Below, piece by piece: positions 40,918 to 49,138 of a stretch of DNA of 64,000 bases. The notes under the pieces are model-generated. The model made no database searches. It was not told where the DNA came from and saw nothing but the letters and a program-made list of their open reading frames with translations. Position 1 is the stretch's first letter, and every line of letters begins with the position of its first letter. The stretch comes from Planctomycetota bacterium (GTDB taxonomy: Bacteria; Planctomycetota; Phycisphaerae; UBA1845; UTPLA1), in the NCBI GenBank assembly GCA_003576905.1, contig QEVG01000027.1, forward strand, positions 1 through 64,000, read 5' to 3'. The position numbers were made by a program, and so were the translations under genes.

Positions 40918-41757
40918 ATGCGGGGAGTTACCGCGATACACCGAGCCCTGGCGAGCCCGCCGCAACGGGAGCCCGCCGGGGATGCCGCCCCGGCCCTCGC
41001 CATCCCGTTTGTCGCGGCGCCCGCCATACCTTCCACCGACGACATCCGAATGGGACACGATCCCATGGAAGACGCGCGCCTCCCGCATTCCACTCTTCGC
41101 CGGAAGCTGCGAAACGCGCATATCGAAAGCGTCATGGCCCTCGTCGCGGCCGTGGAGGCCAAGGACCCGCATACCGAGCGCCACTCCGTCGGCGTCGCGA
41201 CGTATGCCGAGGAACTGGCCCGCGCCGCCGGACTGTCCGCGAAAGACGTCGAGTCCATCGTCATTGCCGGCCTCCTCCACGACGTCGGAAAGATCGCCGT
41301 GCCCGACGCTATACTCGCCAAGCCCGGCGCGCTGACCGAGTCCGAGTTTAACGTGATCCGCCTGCATCCCGAGCGTGGCGTCGCCATCCTGCGCCCGATC
41401 GAGTCCCTCGGGCGCGAACTGCCGCTCGTCCTTCACCACCATGAATGGTTTAATGGGCGCGGTTACCCGCGCGGCCTGCGAGGAAGGGAAGTCCCCTTTG
41501 GCGCTCGGATTCTCCAGGTCGCCGACAGCATCGACGCCATGCTCTCTCCGCGCAGTTACAAGAAGGCCCGCTCCGTCAAAGAGACCATCTGCGAGCTACA
41601 CCGCTGCCGGGGGACACAGTTCGATCCCTGTCTCGCCGACCTCGCAATCGGCATGCTTCAGGACCGCCGCGTCAACGGCGTCCGCCACGGTTCCTCAACG
41701 ACCGGCTGGCCCCGCAGCCTCACAGCCGCCTACTGGCCCGTCATGACCCCCGCCTGA
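40918..41757 (+). CDS. HD-GYP domain phosphodiesterase (cyclic-di-GMP type)
   Basis: The 279-aa protein has a short Pro/Ala-rich N-terminus without a receiver domain, then an HD-GYP domain at about 65-255. Motifs are HTERHSVGVATYAEEL, LLHDVGKIAVPD (HD pair), LHPERGVAIL, HHHEWFNGRGYP (GYP signature) and ILQVADSIDAM. These residues bind the metal centre that hydrolyses cyclic di-GMP in active members, so activity is likely here. GGAGGGGG lies just upstream of the ATG. The lack of a sensory partner domain means its input is unknown. Confidence 0.9.
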   Translation: MRGVTAIHRALASPPQREPAGDAAPALAIPFVAAPAIPSTDDIRMGHDPMEDARLPHSTLRRKLRNAHIESVMALVAAVEAKDPHTERHSVGVATYAEELARAAGLSAKDVESIVIAGLLHDVGKIAVPDAILAKPGALTESEFNVIRLHPERGVAILRPIESLGRELPLVLHHHEWFNGRGYPRGLRGREVPFGARILQVADSIDAMLSPRSYKKARSVKETICELHRCRGTQFDPCLADLAIGMLQDRRVNGVRHGSSTTGWPRSLTAAYWPVMTPA

Positions 41758-41823
41758 CCTTGCCCCCCTGCGAGAAGACCGCCTCGCGGCGCATCGGCGG
41801 GGGAACGTGCGCCCGATCCCGCA

Positions 41824-41829
41824 TATACT
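41824..41829 (+). promoter_or_regulatory. -10-like TATACT directly before mnmA
   Basis: TATACT ends only 6 nt before the ATG at 41836. If used, transcription would start at or next to the start codon and the mRNA would be leaderless; no ribosome site is seen before this ATG. Confidence 0.4.
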
Positions 41830-41835
41830 ACGCGT

Positions 41836-43029
41836 ATGAATCACCGGGAGCGGGTACTGGTCGCCATGAGCGGCGGCGTCGACAGCAGTGTCGCGGCCTG
41901 CATGCTACATGAGCAGGGCTACGACGTAGTCGGCGTCTTCATGCGGCTCGGCGCCCACGATCCCGAGCCACAGGCATGCGACGCAGCGCCCGTCGAAGGC
42001 GGCTCACCCGCCACAGCAACAAGCGCGACGCCGGACTCGAAGTCCGGTCGTATCCGAGGTCTCTCACTGCCCGTTCAGGCCGCGACACGGGCCGCGCCGG
42101 AGCGTCAGCGCGGCTGCTGCTCAGCCGCCGACGCCACGGACGCGCGCACCGTGGCCGGAAAGCTTGGCATCTCCTTCTACGCGCTTAACTTTGAAGAAGA
42201 CTTCGGCCGACTGAAGCAGTACTTCGCCGACGAGTACGCCGCGGCACGCACACCCAACCCCTGTGTCATGTGCAACCAGTGGCTGAAGTTCGGGCGGCTG
42301 ATCGACTACGCCGACGCCGTCGGTGCGGCGCGCGTGGCGACAGGCCACTACGCGCGGCTCGACACGAGCGGCCCGCGCCCCCGGCTCTTTCGCGCAACGG
42401 ACGCCGCGAAGGATCAGTCCTATGTGCTGTTCGGAATCGACCCGACGATCCTGCGGCGGACGCTTTTTCCGCTCGGGGAGATGTCCAAGGCCGACGTGCG
42501 GTCGGCCGCGAGAAGATTCGGCCTGGCCGTGCATGACAAGCCGGAATCGCAGGACATCTGTTTCGCGCCCGATCGAGATTATGCCCGCGTCGTGAAGAAG
42601 TATCGCCCCGACGCCTTCACTGGCGGGACGATCCGCCACGTGGACGGCCGCATCCTGGGACGACACGACGGACTGCCGAACTTCACCGTCGGCCAGCGCC
42701 GCGGCCTGCGCGTCGCCGTCGGAACGCCGGTGTATGTCTCGCAGCTCGACGCCGATACCGGCGACGTCGTGGTAGGCCCGCAGGAATCCGTGACGTCGCG
42801 CGAGGTGAAAGCCTCGCGGGTCAGTTGGCTGATTGATGCGCCGTCAACGGCCTTGCGGGCGCTCGCGCGCATCCGCTACAACCACGAGGCCGCGCCGGCC
42901 ATCGTGCATCCGCTTGGGCATGACCGCGTGCGGATCACTTTCGACGAGCCGCAGTGGGCCGTGACGCCGGGCCAGGCACTGGTCATCTACGACGGCGACG
43001 AAGTCCTCGGCGGGGGCTGGATCGACTGA
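41836..43029 (+). CDS. mnmA: tRNA-specific 2-thiouridylase
   Basis: MnmA thiolates U34 of tRNA-Glu, -Gln and -Lys. The 397-aa protein has the PP-loop SGGVDSS (12-18), the catalytic C143 (NPCVMCN) and the second C242 (SQDICF). The tRNA-binding region (KDQSYVLFGI) and C-terminal beta-barrel (NFTVGQRRGL) are intact. Compared with E. coli MnmA (C102, C199), both cysteines are shifted by about 41-43 residues. The shift is caused by an insertion at about residues 42-93, low in complexity and encoded partly by a palindrome at 42031-42047. The rest of the protein looks functional. Confidence 0.94.
   Translation: MNHRERVLVAMSGGVDSSVAACMLHEQGYDVVGVFMRLGAHDPEPQACDAAPVEGGSPATATSATPDSKSGRIRGLSLPVQAATRAAPERQRGCCSAADATDARTVAGKLGISFYALNFEEDFGRLKQYFADEYAAARTPNPCVMCNQWLKFGRLIDYADAVGAARVATGHYARLDTSGPRPRLFRATDAAKDQSYVLFGIDPTILRRTLFPLGEMSKADVRSAARRFGLAVHDKPESQDICFAPDRDYARVVKKYRPDAFTGGTIRHVDGRILGRHDGLPNFTVGQRRGLRVAVGTPVYVSQLDADTGDVVVGPQESVTSREVKASRVSWLIDAPSTALRALARIRYNHEAAPAIVHPLGHDRVRITFDEPQWAVTPGQALVIYDGDEVLGGGWID
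42031..42047. repeat. 17-bp palindrome inside the mnmA insertion
   Basis: CCGGACT and AGTCCGG flank CGA, making a perfect 7-bp inverted repeat. Its form resembles the CACCGGCA/TGCCGGTG hairpin at 31807. It encodes PDSKSG in the MnmA insertion and keeps the frame open. Confidence 0.5.
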
Positions 43030-43038
43030 CGCAAAAAG

Positions 43039-43578
43039 CTACTTCGACCGATGGGCGTGGTTCGGATACTTCCCCGCCGCGTGCAGCCGGCCGAGGTGGA
43101 TGTAGCTCTCATTCACTTCGCGGAAGTACAGCCGCTCCTCCTCCGTCGTGTCGCGAACGATCTTGCCCGGCACGCCCATGACGACCTTCCCGTCGGGCAC
43201 GATCGTCTTTGGCGGCAGCAGCGCCCCTGCGGCGATGAGACACCCTCGGCCAATCTCGCAATCGTCCAGCACGATCGCGCCGATCCCGATCAGCGTCCCG
43301 CTGCCGACGCGGCGGCAGTGCACAACGGCATGATGGCCGATGGAAACATCGTCATCGATATCCAGCGGCACGCCGCGATTGGTGTGGACGACCGTCCCGT
43401 CCTGGATGTTGCAGCGCTTTCCGATGCGGATGGCCGAGACATCTCCCCGGATCGTCACATGGTGCATCACGGTGCACTGGTCGCCGAGCGTCACCTCGCC
43501 GCCGACGTATGCCGTCGGGGCGATGTACACCTCGCGGCCGAGGATGACTCTGTCCGGCAGATCGGTGAATTCAAACAT
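43039..43578 (-). CDS. Gamma-carbonic anhydrase-like hexapeptide-repeat protein
   Basis: The 179-aa protein is a left-handed beta-helix of the YrdA/gamma-carbonic anhydrase family. It has the hexapeptide pattern (APTAYVGGEVTLGDQC) and RGDVSAIRIGKRCNIQDG. The three candidate metal histidines lie in VVHTNRG and IGHHAVVHC. Family members are active carbonic anhydrases in some organisms and of unknown activity in others. The ATG at 43578 starts the conserved region. It is convergent with mnmA (9-bp gap). The window therefore encodes both a beta and a gamma type. Confidence 0.9.
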   Translation of the reverse strand: MFEFTDLPDRVILGREVYIAPTAYVGGEVTLGDQCTVMHHVTIRGDVSAIRIGKRCNIQDGTVVHTNRGVPLDIDDDVSIGHHAVVHCRRVGSGTLIGIGAIVLDDCEIGRGCLIAAGALLPPKTIVPDGKVVMGVPGKIVRDTTEEERLYFREVNESYIHLGRLHAAGKYPNHAHRSK

Positions 43579-43805
43579 GGCGACGATTGAAACGGCGGAC
43601 GGGCAAATCGTCAAAACGCCGAATCCCCTGCCCTTTGCGCGACGCAAACGGGATCAATGAGTCAGGATCGAAGCCTGCGATCACTTGTCACGCTCCGGAG
43701 CGCTGGCGCGGATGCGTCGACCTGCTATGATCCGTGCGATTTCGTCGGGCCGTACTTTCACTGACGCTCGGCGGCAACATGCTCGTACTCGAATGGAGGC
43801 CTATC

Positions 43806-44156
43806 GTGGCAAAGAGAATCGACTGGTACTATCACCGCCCCGGCTGAAACTCCTGCGTGAAGTCGCAGGGGTTCCTTGCGAAGAAGAAGGCTCAGCCCGA
43901 GGTGATTCACAACGCCGGCAAGGCCCGGCTCGGTCGCGCCGACGCCCTGAAGCTCGCCCGCTCCGCGACGAAGGTCATCGCCGCGCGGGGCAAAGCCGTC
44001 GTCATGTTTGACATGACGAAAAACCCACCCACCGACGACGAACTCCTCGCCGCCCTCCTCGGGCCAACCGGCAACCTCCGCGCGCCGACGCTGCGCGTGG
44101 GAAGAACACTGCTGGTCGGCTTCAACCCCGATGCCTACGCATCAGCCCTGAAGTAG
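43806..44156 (+). CDS. Candidate selenoprotein: thioredoxin-fold (ArsC/glutaredoxin-like) protein with UxxC motif
   Basis: A GTG at 43806, with GGAGG 6 nt upstream, opens a frame reading MAKRIDWYYHRPG. TGA follows at 43845-43847, and the same frame continues NSCVKSQGFLAKKKAQ to a stop at 44156. Read through, this gives 116 aa, the normal size for the ArsC/Spx/glutaredoxin group. The TGA falls exactly on the first cysteine of an expected CxxC motif. A cis-Pro segment (LRAPTLRVG) later in the chain fits a thioredoxin fold. Directly after the TGA, 43848-43857 and 43864-43873 form a 10-bp stem (one G-U pair) with a 6-nt loop. The loop is closer to the UGA than the usual bacterial SECIS. The alternative is a pseudogene made by a Cys-to-stop change. 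No selA, selB, selC or selD is in the window. Confidence 0.6.
43848..43873 (+). promoter_or_regulatory. Stem-loop directly after the in-frame UGA (SECIS candidate)
   Basis: AACTCCTGCG pairs with CGCAGGGGTT around the loop TGAAGT. The loop contains G and U as in bacterial SECIS elements, but it starts 10 nt after the UGA, shorter than the usual spacing of about 16 nt or more. Confidence 0.4.
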
Positions 44157-44312
44157 CCGCCCCCCTATACGCGTACGGGTGGCACGGTCTGACTGGTACC
44201 CGCCGGCCAATGACGCCGCGCGATCCGACCGGGCATCTGGTACGCCCTCAATGACTCGCCTAACATCCCAGCCCGGTCTGAGCCACTGAAAACCGAAAAG
44301 GAGCACATTCAG

Positions 44313-44768
44313 ATGAAGCCTGAACAGGATTCCGCACGCGAGGTGGGATGCTACGCCTCGCTCATTCTGCGTCTGGCCATCGCCGCGCTCTTCTTCGCGG
44401 CGGCCTTCGCCAAGCTCAAGGGCGGCATGGAGACCATCAACGGCACCGTCGGCTACTTCAAGACGGCCTTCGCCGAGACCTGGCTCCCGATGTGGATGGT
44501 GACCATCCATGCCTACATCACCCCATTCGCCGAAGCCCTGATCGCCATCTGGCTGCCGCTCGGCTGGAAGCTCAAGTATGGCTGGCTCTTCGCCGGGCTC
44601 TTCACCATCAGCCTCGCCTTCGGCATGTCCATCCTCGGCAAGCACGACATCGCCTCCGGCAATTACAACTACGTCCTCATGTGCGCCCTCGGGCTGTACC
44701 TCTCCCGGTTCGACTGCCTGAGCATCGACGGCTGCCTCCGCGGGTGCGAGGGAATGAAGAAGCAGTAG
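44313..44768 (+). CDS. DoxX-like membrane protein
   Basis: The 151-aa protein has four predicted transmembrane helices (about 15-33, 60-82, 87-106 and 115-132). The first helix reads LRLAIAALFFAAAFAKLKGG, the pattern of DoxX/MauE-like families, followed by a loop with a conserved Thr/Tyr-Phe. A short Cys-containing tail closes it. AGGAG lies about 9 nt before the ATG. DoxX relatives are linked to redox processes. Its position 156 bp after the UxxC gene is suggestive only. Confidence 0.75.
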   Translation: MKPEQDSAREVGCYASLILRLAIAALFFAAAFAKLKGGMETINGTVGYFKTAFAETWLPMWMVTIHAYITPFAEALIAIWLPLGWKLKYGWLFAGLFTISLAFGMSILGKHDIASGNYNYVLMCALGLYLSRFDCLSIDGCLRGCEGMKKQ

Positions 44769-45107
44769 TTTCCTGTCACAGTCGAGCCTTCGGGCATCAT
44801 GGGCATGGGTGCCCCATCCCTTCAGGGATGGGCTCTTGGGAAAATCGGGAATCCGTCCCAGCAACTAGCTTAACTGTTCATCCGTGAGTTTCAGAAAAAT
44901 GCTGTTATACGCACGAAACGGAAATAGGTTTTGGGATAGCCTCTACTCGGATAAGATTATGCATGCCGCGAGACTGACCGGCGGCCGCTCCTGGTGGACC
45001 GCTCCATGTCCCGGCTGCTCAAAGGCGACTGGCCGCGATCCATCGAAGACCTGTAGCGGCCACCACCCTGCGAAGCAGCAAAACCTCTACGACAAGCGAT
45101 GCGGTCG
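44769..45107. other. Gap of 339 bp between DoxX-like and FG-GAP genes
   Basis: The gap holds the hairpin at 44813-44832. The rest is of mixed, partly lower GC and contains one plus-strand frame (from 44884) without motifs or start signal. I do not support a gene here. Confidence 0.4.
44813..44832. repeat. REP-like palindrome CCCATCCC / GGGATGGG
   Basis: CCCATCCCTTCAGGGATGGG is an inverted repeat of 8-9 bp around a 2-4 nt centre, 45 bp after the DoxX-like gene. No T-run follows. It may be a dispersed repeat or a 3'-end structure. Confidence 0.5.
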
Positions 45108-47408
45108 TCACGGCACAAGCAAATCAGCGAATTCCTGGACGTCCGCGCCGTCGATTTTGCCGTCGGGCTGCATGTCGCCCAAATGGATGTTGCATGCCGG
45201 ATAGCCAATTGTGTAAGCGACCGGATCAAGCAATGCCTCCACAAACACGGCAACGTCCTCGAAGTTTAGCGCGCAGTCACAGTTCATGTCACCAGGTGAT
45301 GAGCATGAATCCATCATGAGGTGATAGACGAAAGCACGGCCTTCATCGGTGTGGCCGTTATCGTAATTAAGCGATCCTACAATGACATCATCATAGCCGT
45401 CGTTGTTCACGTCTCCTGCGGTGGCCACTGAATTGCCAAAGTTTGCAAAGGCCTGATCGGCCTCGGCATCCCAATTGGGTACGGCCGACGTGCCCGCGAC
45501 AGAGCCATAATAGACCAGGGCCCGACCCTCGTCAGTCTGCCCGTTGTTGTAATCGCGGGCCCCAACAATCACGTCCCCGTAGCCGTCACCGTTCACGTCT
45601 CCTGCGGAAGCTACGGAGAATCCCAAGTGCGCATTCGCCTGGTTGATATCGGCAACCCAGTGGGACGTGGCCGACAATCCGGCGGTCGAGCCGTGAAAGA
45701 TGAAGGCCCGTCCCTCGTTTACGTGGCCATGGTCGTACAGATACGCTCCGACAATCACGTCACTGTATCCGTCGCCGTTTACGTCCCCAGCTGTTGACAC
45801 GGAGTAGCCGAACCAGGCGTTGGTCTGATCGCTTTCAGCGGTCCAGGCGGGCCCAGCTGATAAGCCTGATGCCGAGCCGTGATATACGAAGGCACGCCCT
45901 TCGTCGGTCTGTCCGTTGTCAAAGAATGGGGATCCTACGATCACGTCACTGTAACCGTCGCCATTCACGTCGCCCGCAGTGGCGACGGACCGGCCGATTT
46001 GGGCGATTGTTTGATCGCTCTCGGTGGTCCAGTCGGGCGCGGCCGGCAGCCCTGCGGCCGAGCCGTAATATACGAAGATCTTACCCTCACCAGTCTGGCC
46101 GTTATTAAAGTAGGGGGCTCCGACAATCACGTCGCTGTAGCCGTCGCCGTTCACGTCCCCGGCCGTGGCTACGGAGTAGCCGAATTGAGCTGACATCTGA
46201 TTGCCATAGGCGGTCCAATCAGGTGTGGCCGACAGCCCCGAGGCCGATCCATGATAGACAGAGGCCCGGCCTTCAGAAATCTCAGTATTACCGTAATCGG
46301 GGGCACCGACAATCACATCGCTGTAGCCGTCGCCGTTCACGTCGCCCGCCGTGGAAACCGATAGACCCCATCCGACATGCAACAAATTGCTCGCGGCGGT
46401 CCAATTGGGCGCGGCCGACAACCCTGCCACAGAACCGTGATAAACGAAGACTCGACCATCGCCTTGGGCGTTGTCAAAATATGGGGCCGCGACGATCACG
46501 TCACCAAAGCCGTCGCCATTCACGTCCCCGGCGGCGGATACACACGAGCCGAAGCGAGCATTTTCTTGATCGCTCTCGGCGGTCCAGGCCGGACTGGTGG
46601 CCAAGGGATCGATCGTGATCGGGTAGATCGCACCAGCATCACCGATCAAGAGGGCCAGGCAATTACCCTCTATCTCGAACCAAGCGGGCAGCGGAGTGCC
46701 GGCCGCATCTACGGCGTGCAATTCACCGAAATGAATCACCCGTTTTCCTCGTGGCGTGATGAAGTCTACAGATTGCCTATCGTCGTTCATGGTTGGCGCA
46801 ACGTCACCTGTCACGCTAAAATCCAGGCAAAGCGTAGGTATCCCCGAATCCAGTGGTGCATCAGAACAATTGAAAAAGGTAGCCTCGCGTTCGCTGCTTC
46901 GACGCGGAGGCACATCGATCGAAAACCCCTGTTCCAGCCCACGCGGGTCGTTGACGTACCACTCGACGATCTCGCCTCGCGCATATTCCACCCGATTGCC
47001 GTTCGTTGTGATGACCGCCGGCGCTACCGGATGCATTTCGCCCGCCCGGCCCCAAGAACTCGCTTGCAGGCCCCATTCCCACGCCGGAACCATGTTCTTT
47101 CGTTGCGTGCGAGGAAACACCCGTATTCCGTCGGCTGTGAAGCACGTCCGGAAGTTCTGCGCCCGGTTCGGCGCATGATAGGATTGTAATAGATCGGCCT
47201 GCGTCGCCCGCCCACATGTCACGTGGTACTCAATCTCCAGCAATTTCTCTTGTGCCGCCAGCCGCCAGTCCTCCCAGGTTCCCGCGGATCGCGCCGTTGC
47301 TGGCGCATCATCCAGCCGCCCATCTACCTGAGCATGGCACGCGGCGAAAGGGCGCAGCGCAGCGGCGAACACTGTTGCCAAAAGGAAGACGGCGGGATAG
47401 GAGCGCAT
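45108..47408 (-). CDS. Secreted FG-GAP repeat protein with double EF-hand tail
   Basis: The 766-aa protein has a signal peptide (MRSYPAVFLLATVFAAALRP in part: AVFLLATVFAAAL). A ~250-residue N-terminal region of unknown type follows. Seven tandem FG-GAP repeats of about 60 residues come next, each containing AGDVNGDGYSDVIVGA or a close variant. These integrin-alpha-like repeats form a beta-propeller and their DxNxDG loops bind calcium. The C-terminal ~60 residues start GDMNCDCALNFEDV and form a dockerin-like double EF-hand shared with the gene at 52223. The start at 47408 is chosen for the signal peptide; no ribosome site is seen. Confidence 0.87.
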   Translation of the reverse strand: MRSYPAVFLLATVFAAALRPFAACHAQVDGRLDDAPATARSAGTWEDWRLAAQEKLLEIEYHVTCGRATQADLLQSYHAPNRAQNFRTCFTADGIRVFPRTQRKNMVPAWEWGLQASSWGRAGEMHPVAPAVITTNGNRVEYARGEIVEWYVNDPRGLEQGFSIDVPPRRSSEREATFFNCSDAPLDSGIPTLCLDFSVTGDVAPTMNDDRQSVDFITPRGKRVIHFGELHAVDAAGTPLPAWFEIEGNCLALLIGDAGAIYPITIDPLATSPAWTAESDQENARFGSCVSAAGDVNGDGFGDVIVAAPYFDNAQGDGRVFVYHGSVAGLSAAPNWTAASNLLHVGWGLSVSTAGDVNGDGYSDVIVGAPDYGNTEISEGRASVYHGSASGLSATPDWTAYGNQMSAQFGYSVATAGDVNGDGYSDVIVGAPYFNNGQTGEGKIFVYYGSAAGLPAAPDWTTESDQTIAQIGRSVATAGDVNGDGYSDVIVGSPFFDNGQTDEGRAFVYHGSASGLSAGPAWTAESDQTNAWFGYSVSTAGDVNGDGYSDVIVGAYLYDHGHVNEGRAFIFHGSTAGLSATSHWVADINQANAHLGFSVASAGDVNGDGYGDVIVGARDYNNGQTDEGRALVYYGSVAGTSAVPNWDAEADQAFANFGNSVATAGDVNNDGYDDVIVGSLNYDNGHTDEGRAFVYHLMMDSCSSPGDMNCDCALNFEDVAVFVEALLDPVAYTIGYPACNIHLGDMQPDGKIDGADVQEFADLLVP

Positions 47409-47978
47409 TGGGTTTACAACAGAAGATTGCACGATGAAGCACCTTCGATAACAGACCCAGTTGATTGGATATGCGGGGCGACCCAGTCGCCTTAGGAATA
47501 CGTTAAGGCAACTCAACATTGTAACATTGTCGGTTGTTCAGTTCAACGAGTATCGGACGAGGTTCGTCATACTCCGGCGCTCGGGCAAGAGATACAGTCA
47601 TAACACGCGAGTGCCGCCGGGCGATCGCGCGGAATCCTCCGCGCCGCTCGCCCGCGCCCGCTTCGCGCACGGAAGACACGCATATGCCTTTCTTCGCCAA
47701 TCGCTATTCCCTGTTTGCTCCCCGCTCGCTCCGCACGCGGAAACAGCGTCGAAAGAAGCCCCAAACAAACCTAAAGTATTTCAGGTTATTCGGGCTCCAT
47801 TCAGCTTTCCTTCGCAAAAAGTACCTGAATTTGAGATAATAAATAAGTTTCTTGACCCCATTCAGGTTTGCTTATCCGGACCCCGCCGGCGAACCTGCGC
47901 GGCTTCGCCGCTCCCCGCCCTGTGCCAGAGTGCAGGTGGCGGCTCGGGTTGGCGCGGAGTCGCTCCCCTTTGTGGCAC
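47409..47978. other. 570-bp gap with a low-GC stretch and no supported gene
   Basis: The region includes an AT-rich stretch at about 47760-47870 with an imperfect inverted repeat (TTCAGGT and ACCTGAA about 40 bp apart). It lies after the Rieske gene (minus strand) and before the FG-GAP promoter side. Short frames on both strands have no recognisable features; it may be a degraded insertion. Confidence 0.4.
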
Positions 47979-49094
47979 CTACGCGCGCGTCGCCGCGCGG
48001 GACAGGTCGGCATGCAGCAGCCGATGAAACAGGTGCTCGCCCACCTCGCGGCGGACCGCAAGCCTCCCTGCGACGTAGGCCCGGCTGGAGAGGCCGCGCT
48101 GGACAGCTTCACAGATGTCGATGTCTTCCTGCTGCACCCGCTCGCCGACGGCGATGCTCTGCCGGTTCCGCTCCTCGGTGTCGGCGGCGATGCAATCGAA
48201 GTAGAAATCGAAGATGACCTCGCACCGATCCACCCCGAGCGGCAGCACAAGGTTGGTATCCATGACGCCTTCGTACCAGTTGATCATGAAGTTCGGATAG
48301 ACCCACCAGTAATATGCCGCCTCGCCGCGGCGCACCGCCGCCGTCTCGGCGTCCTTGCCCTGCTTCATCGGACTCCATTGCAGGACGCTGCGCTCGCGAC
48401 ACTCGATCTGGTAGTCTTTGTATTCGATGACCGTGTTAAGGCTCTTGTGCAGATAGGGAACGTGATACCCGCCGTCAAGGTAGTTATCGACATAGACCTT
48501 CCAGTTGCAGTTGAGCGTGTAGCTCCGCCGCTGGAAGAAGTGCAGCTTCGACAGGTCGAGCTTCGCCACATGATCCACGACGCCGCCGAGAAACTCCCGC
48601 AGGGCCATTCGCCTGCCCGCGACTGGATCAAGATGCACAAAGACGAAGTTCTCCCACGTCTCCACCGCCACCGGCGCAAGACCACTGGCACCCTTGTCGA
48701 AGTCGCAGACGCCGTCAAAATCCGGCGTCACCCGCAGCGACCCGTCCAGCCCGTAGGTCCATCCGTGATAGGGACATCGCAGGGCCGAGCAGGTGCCCTC
48801 CGCTTCGGTCGCGACCGCCGCCGCATGATGCCGGCACACATTGAAGAACCCCCGCAGCGCGCCATCCTCCCCACGCACGACGACGATCGGCTCGCCGCCC
48901 ACCGTCGCCGTGACGAAGGCCCCCGGCGCGCAAAGCTGATCCGCGCGCCCGACGACCTGCCACGTCGCGCCGAAGACCGCCTGCCGTTCGAGTTCGGCGA
49001 TGCGGGGATCGGTGTAATACGGACCGGGAATCGTCCATGCCCGCTCGAGGGGCAGGCCGGGGTCGTACGCGTTCAGAATGCTTGCGATGTCCAT
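47979..49094 (-). CDS. Rieske non-haem iron oxygenase, alpha-subunit type
   Basis: The 371-aa protein has a Rieske [2Fe-2S] motif C87-x-H89-x17-C107-x2-H110 (NVCRHH, then CPYHGW). The mononuclear iron site includes NYLDGGYHVPYLHK with H211 and H216. It resembles the choline/betaine monooxygenase (GbcA-like) branch, where VYVDNYLDGGYHVP is typical, but the substrate is not certain. No reductase or ferredoxin gene is adjacent. It starts 44 bp after the glycogen debranching gene in the same orientation. The ATG at 49094 is the first before the conserved region. Confidence 0.88.
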   Translation of the reverse strand: MDIASILNAYDPGLPLERAWTIPGPYYTDPRIAELERQAVFGATWQVVGRADQLCAPGAFVTATVGGEPIVVVRGEDGALRGFFNVCRHHAAAVATEAEGTCSALRCPYHGWTYGLDGSLRVTPDFDGVCDFDKGASGLAPVAVETWENFVFVHLDPVAGRRMALREFLGGVVDHVAKLDLSKLHFFQRRSYTLNCNWKVYVDNYLDGGYHVPYLHKSLNTVIEYKDYQIECRERSVLQWSPMKQGKDAETAAVRRGEAAYYWWVYPNFMINWYEGVMDTNLVLPLGVDRCEVIFDFYFDCIAADTEERNRQSIAVGERVQQEDIDICEAVQRGLSSRAYVAGRLAVRREVGEHLFHRLLHADLSRAATRA

Positions 49095-49138
49095 AAACGA
49101 AAATGGTACCGCTCGCGCCGATAGGCCGCACGCGGAAC

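Noticed and set aside
43857-44156. Stand-alone 99-aa gene starting at GTG 43857
   Set aside because: No ribosome site precedes this GTG and the product would lack the first strand and half of the redox motif. The frame from 43806 with GGAGG explains the region better.
44884-45204. 106-aa plus-strand frame after the DoxX-like gene
   Set aside because: It has no ribosome site, no motif and a composition typical of noncoding DNA, and its 3' part is antisense to the tail of the FG-GAP gene.
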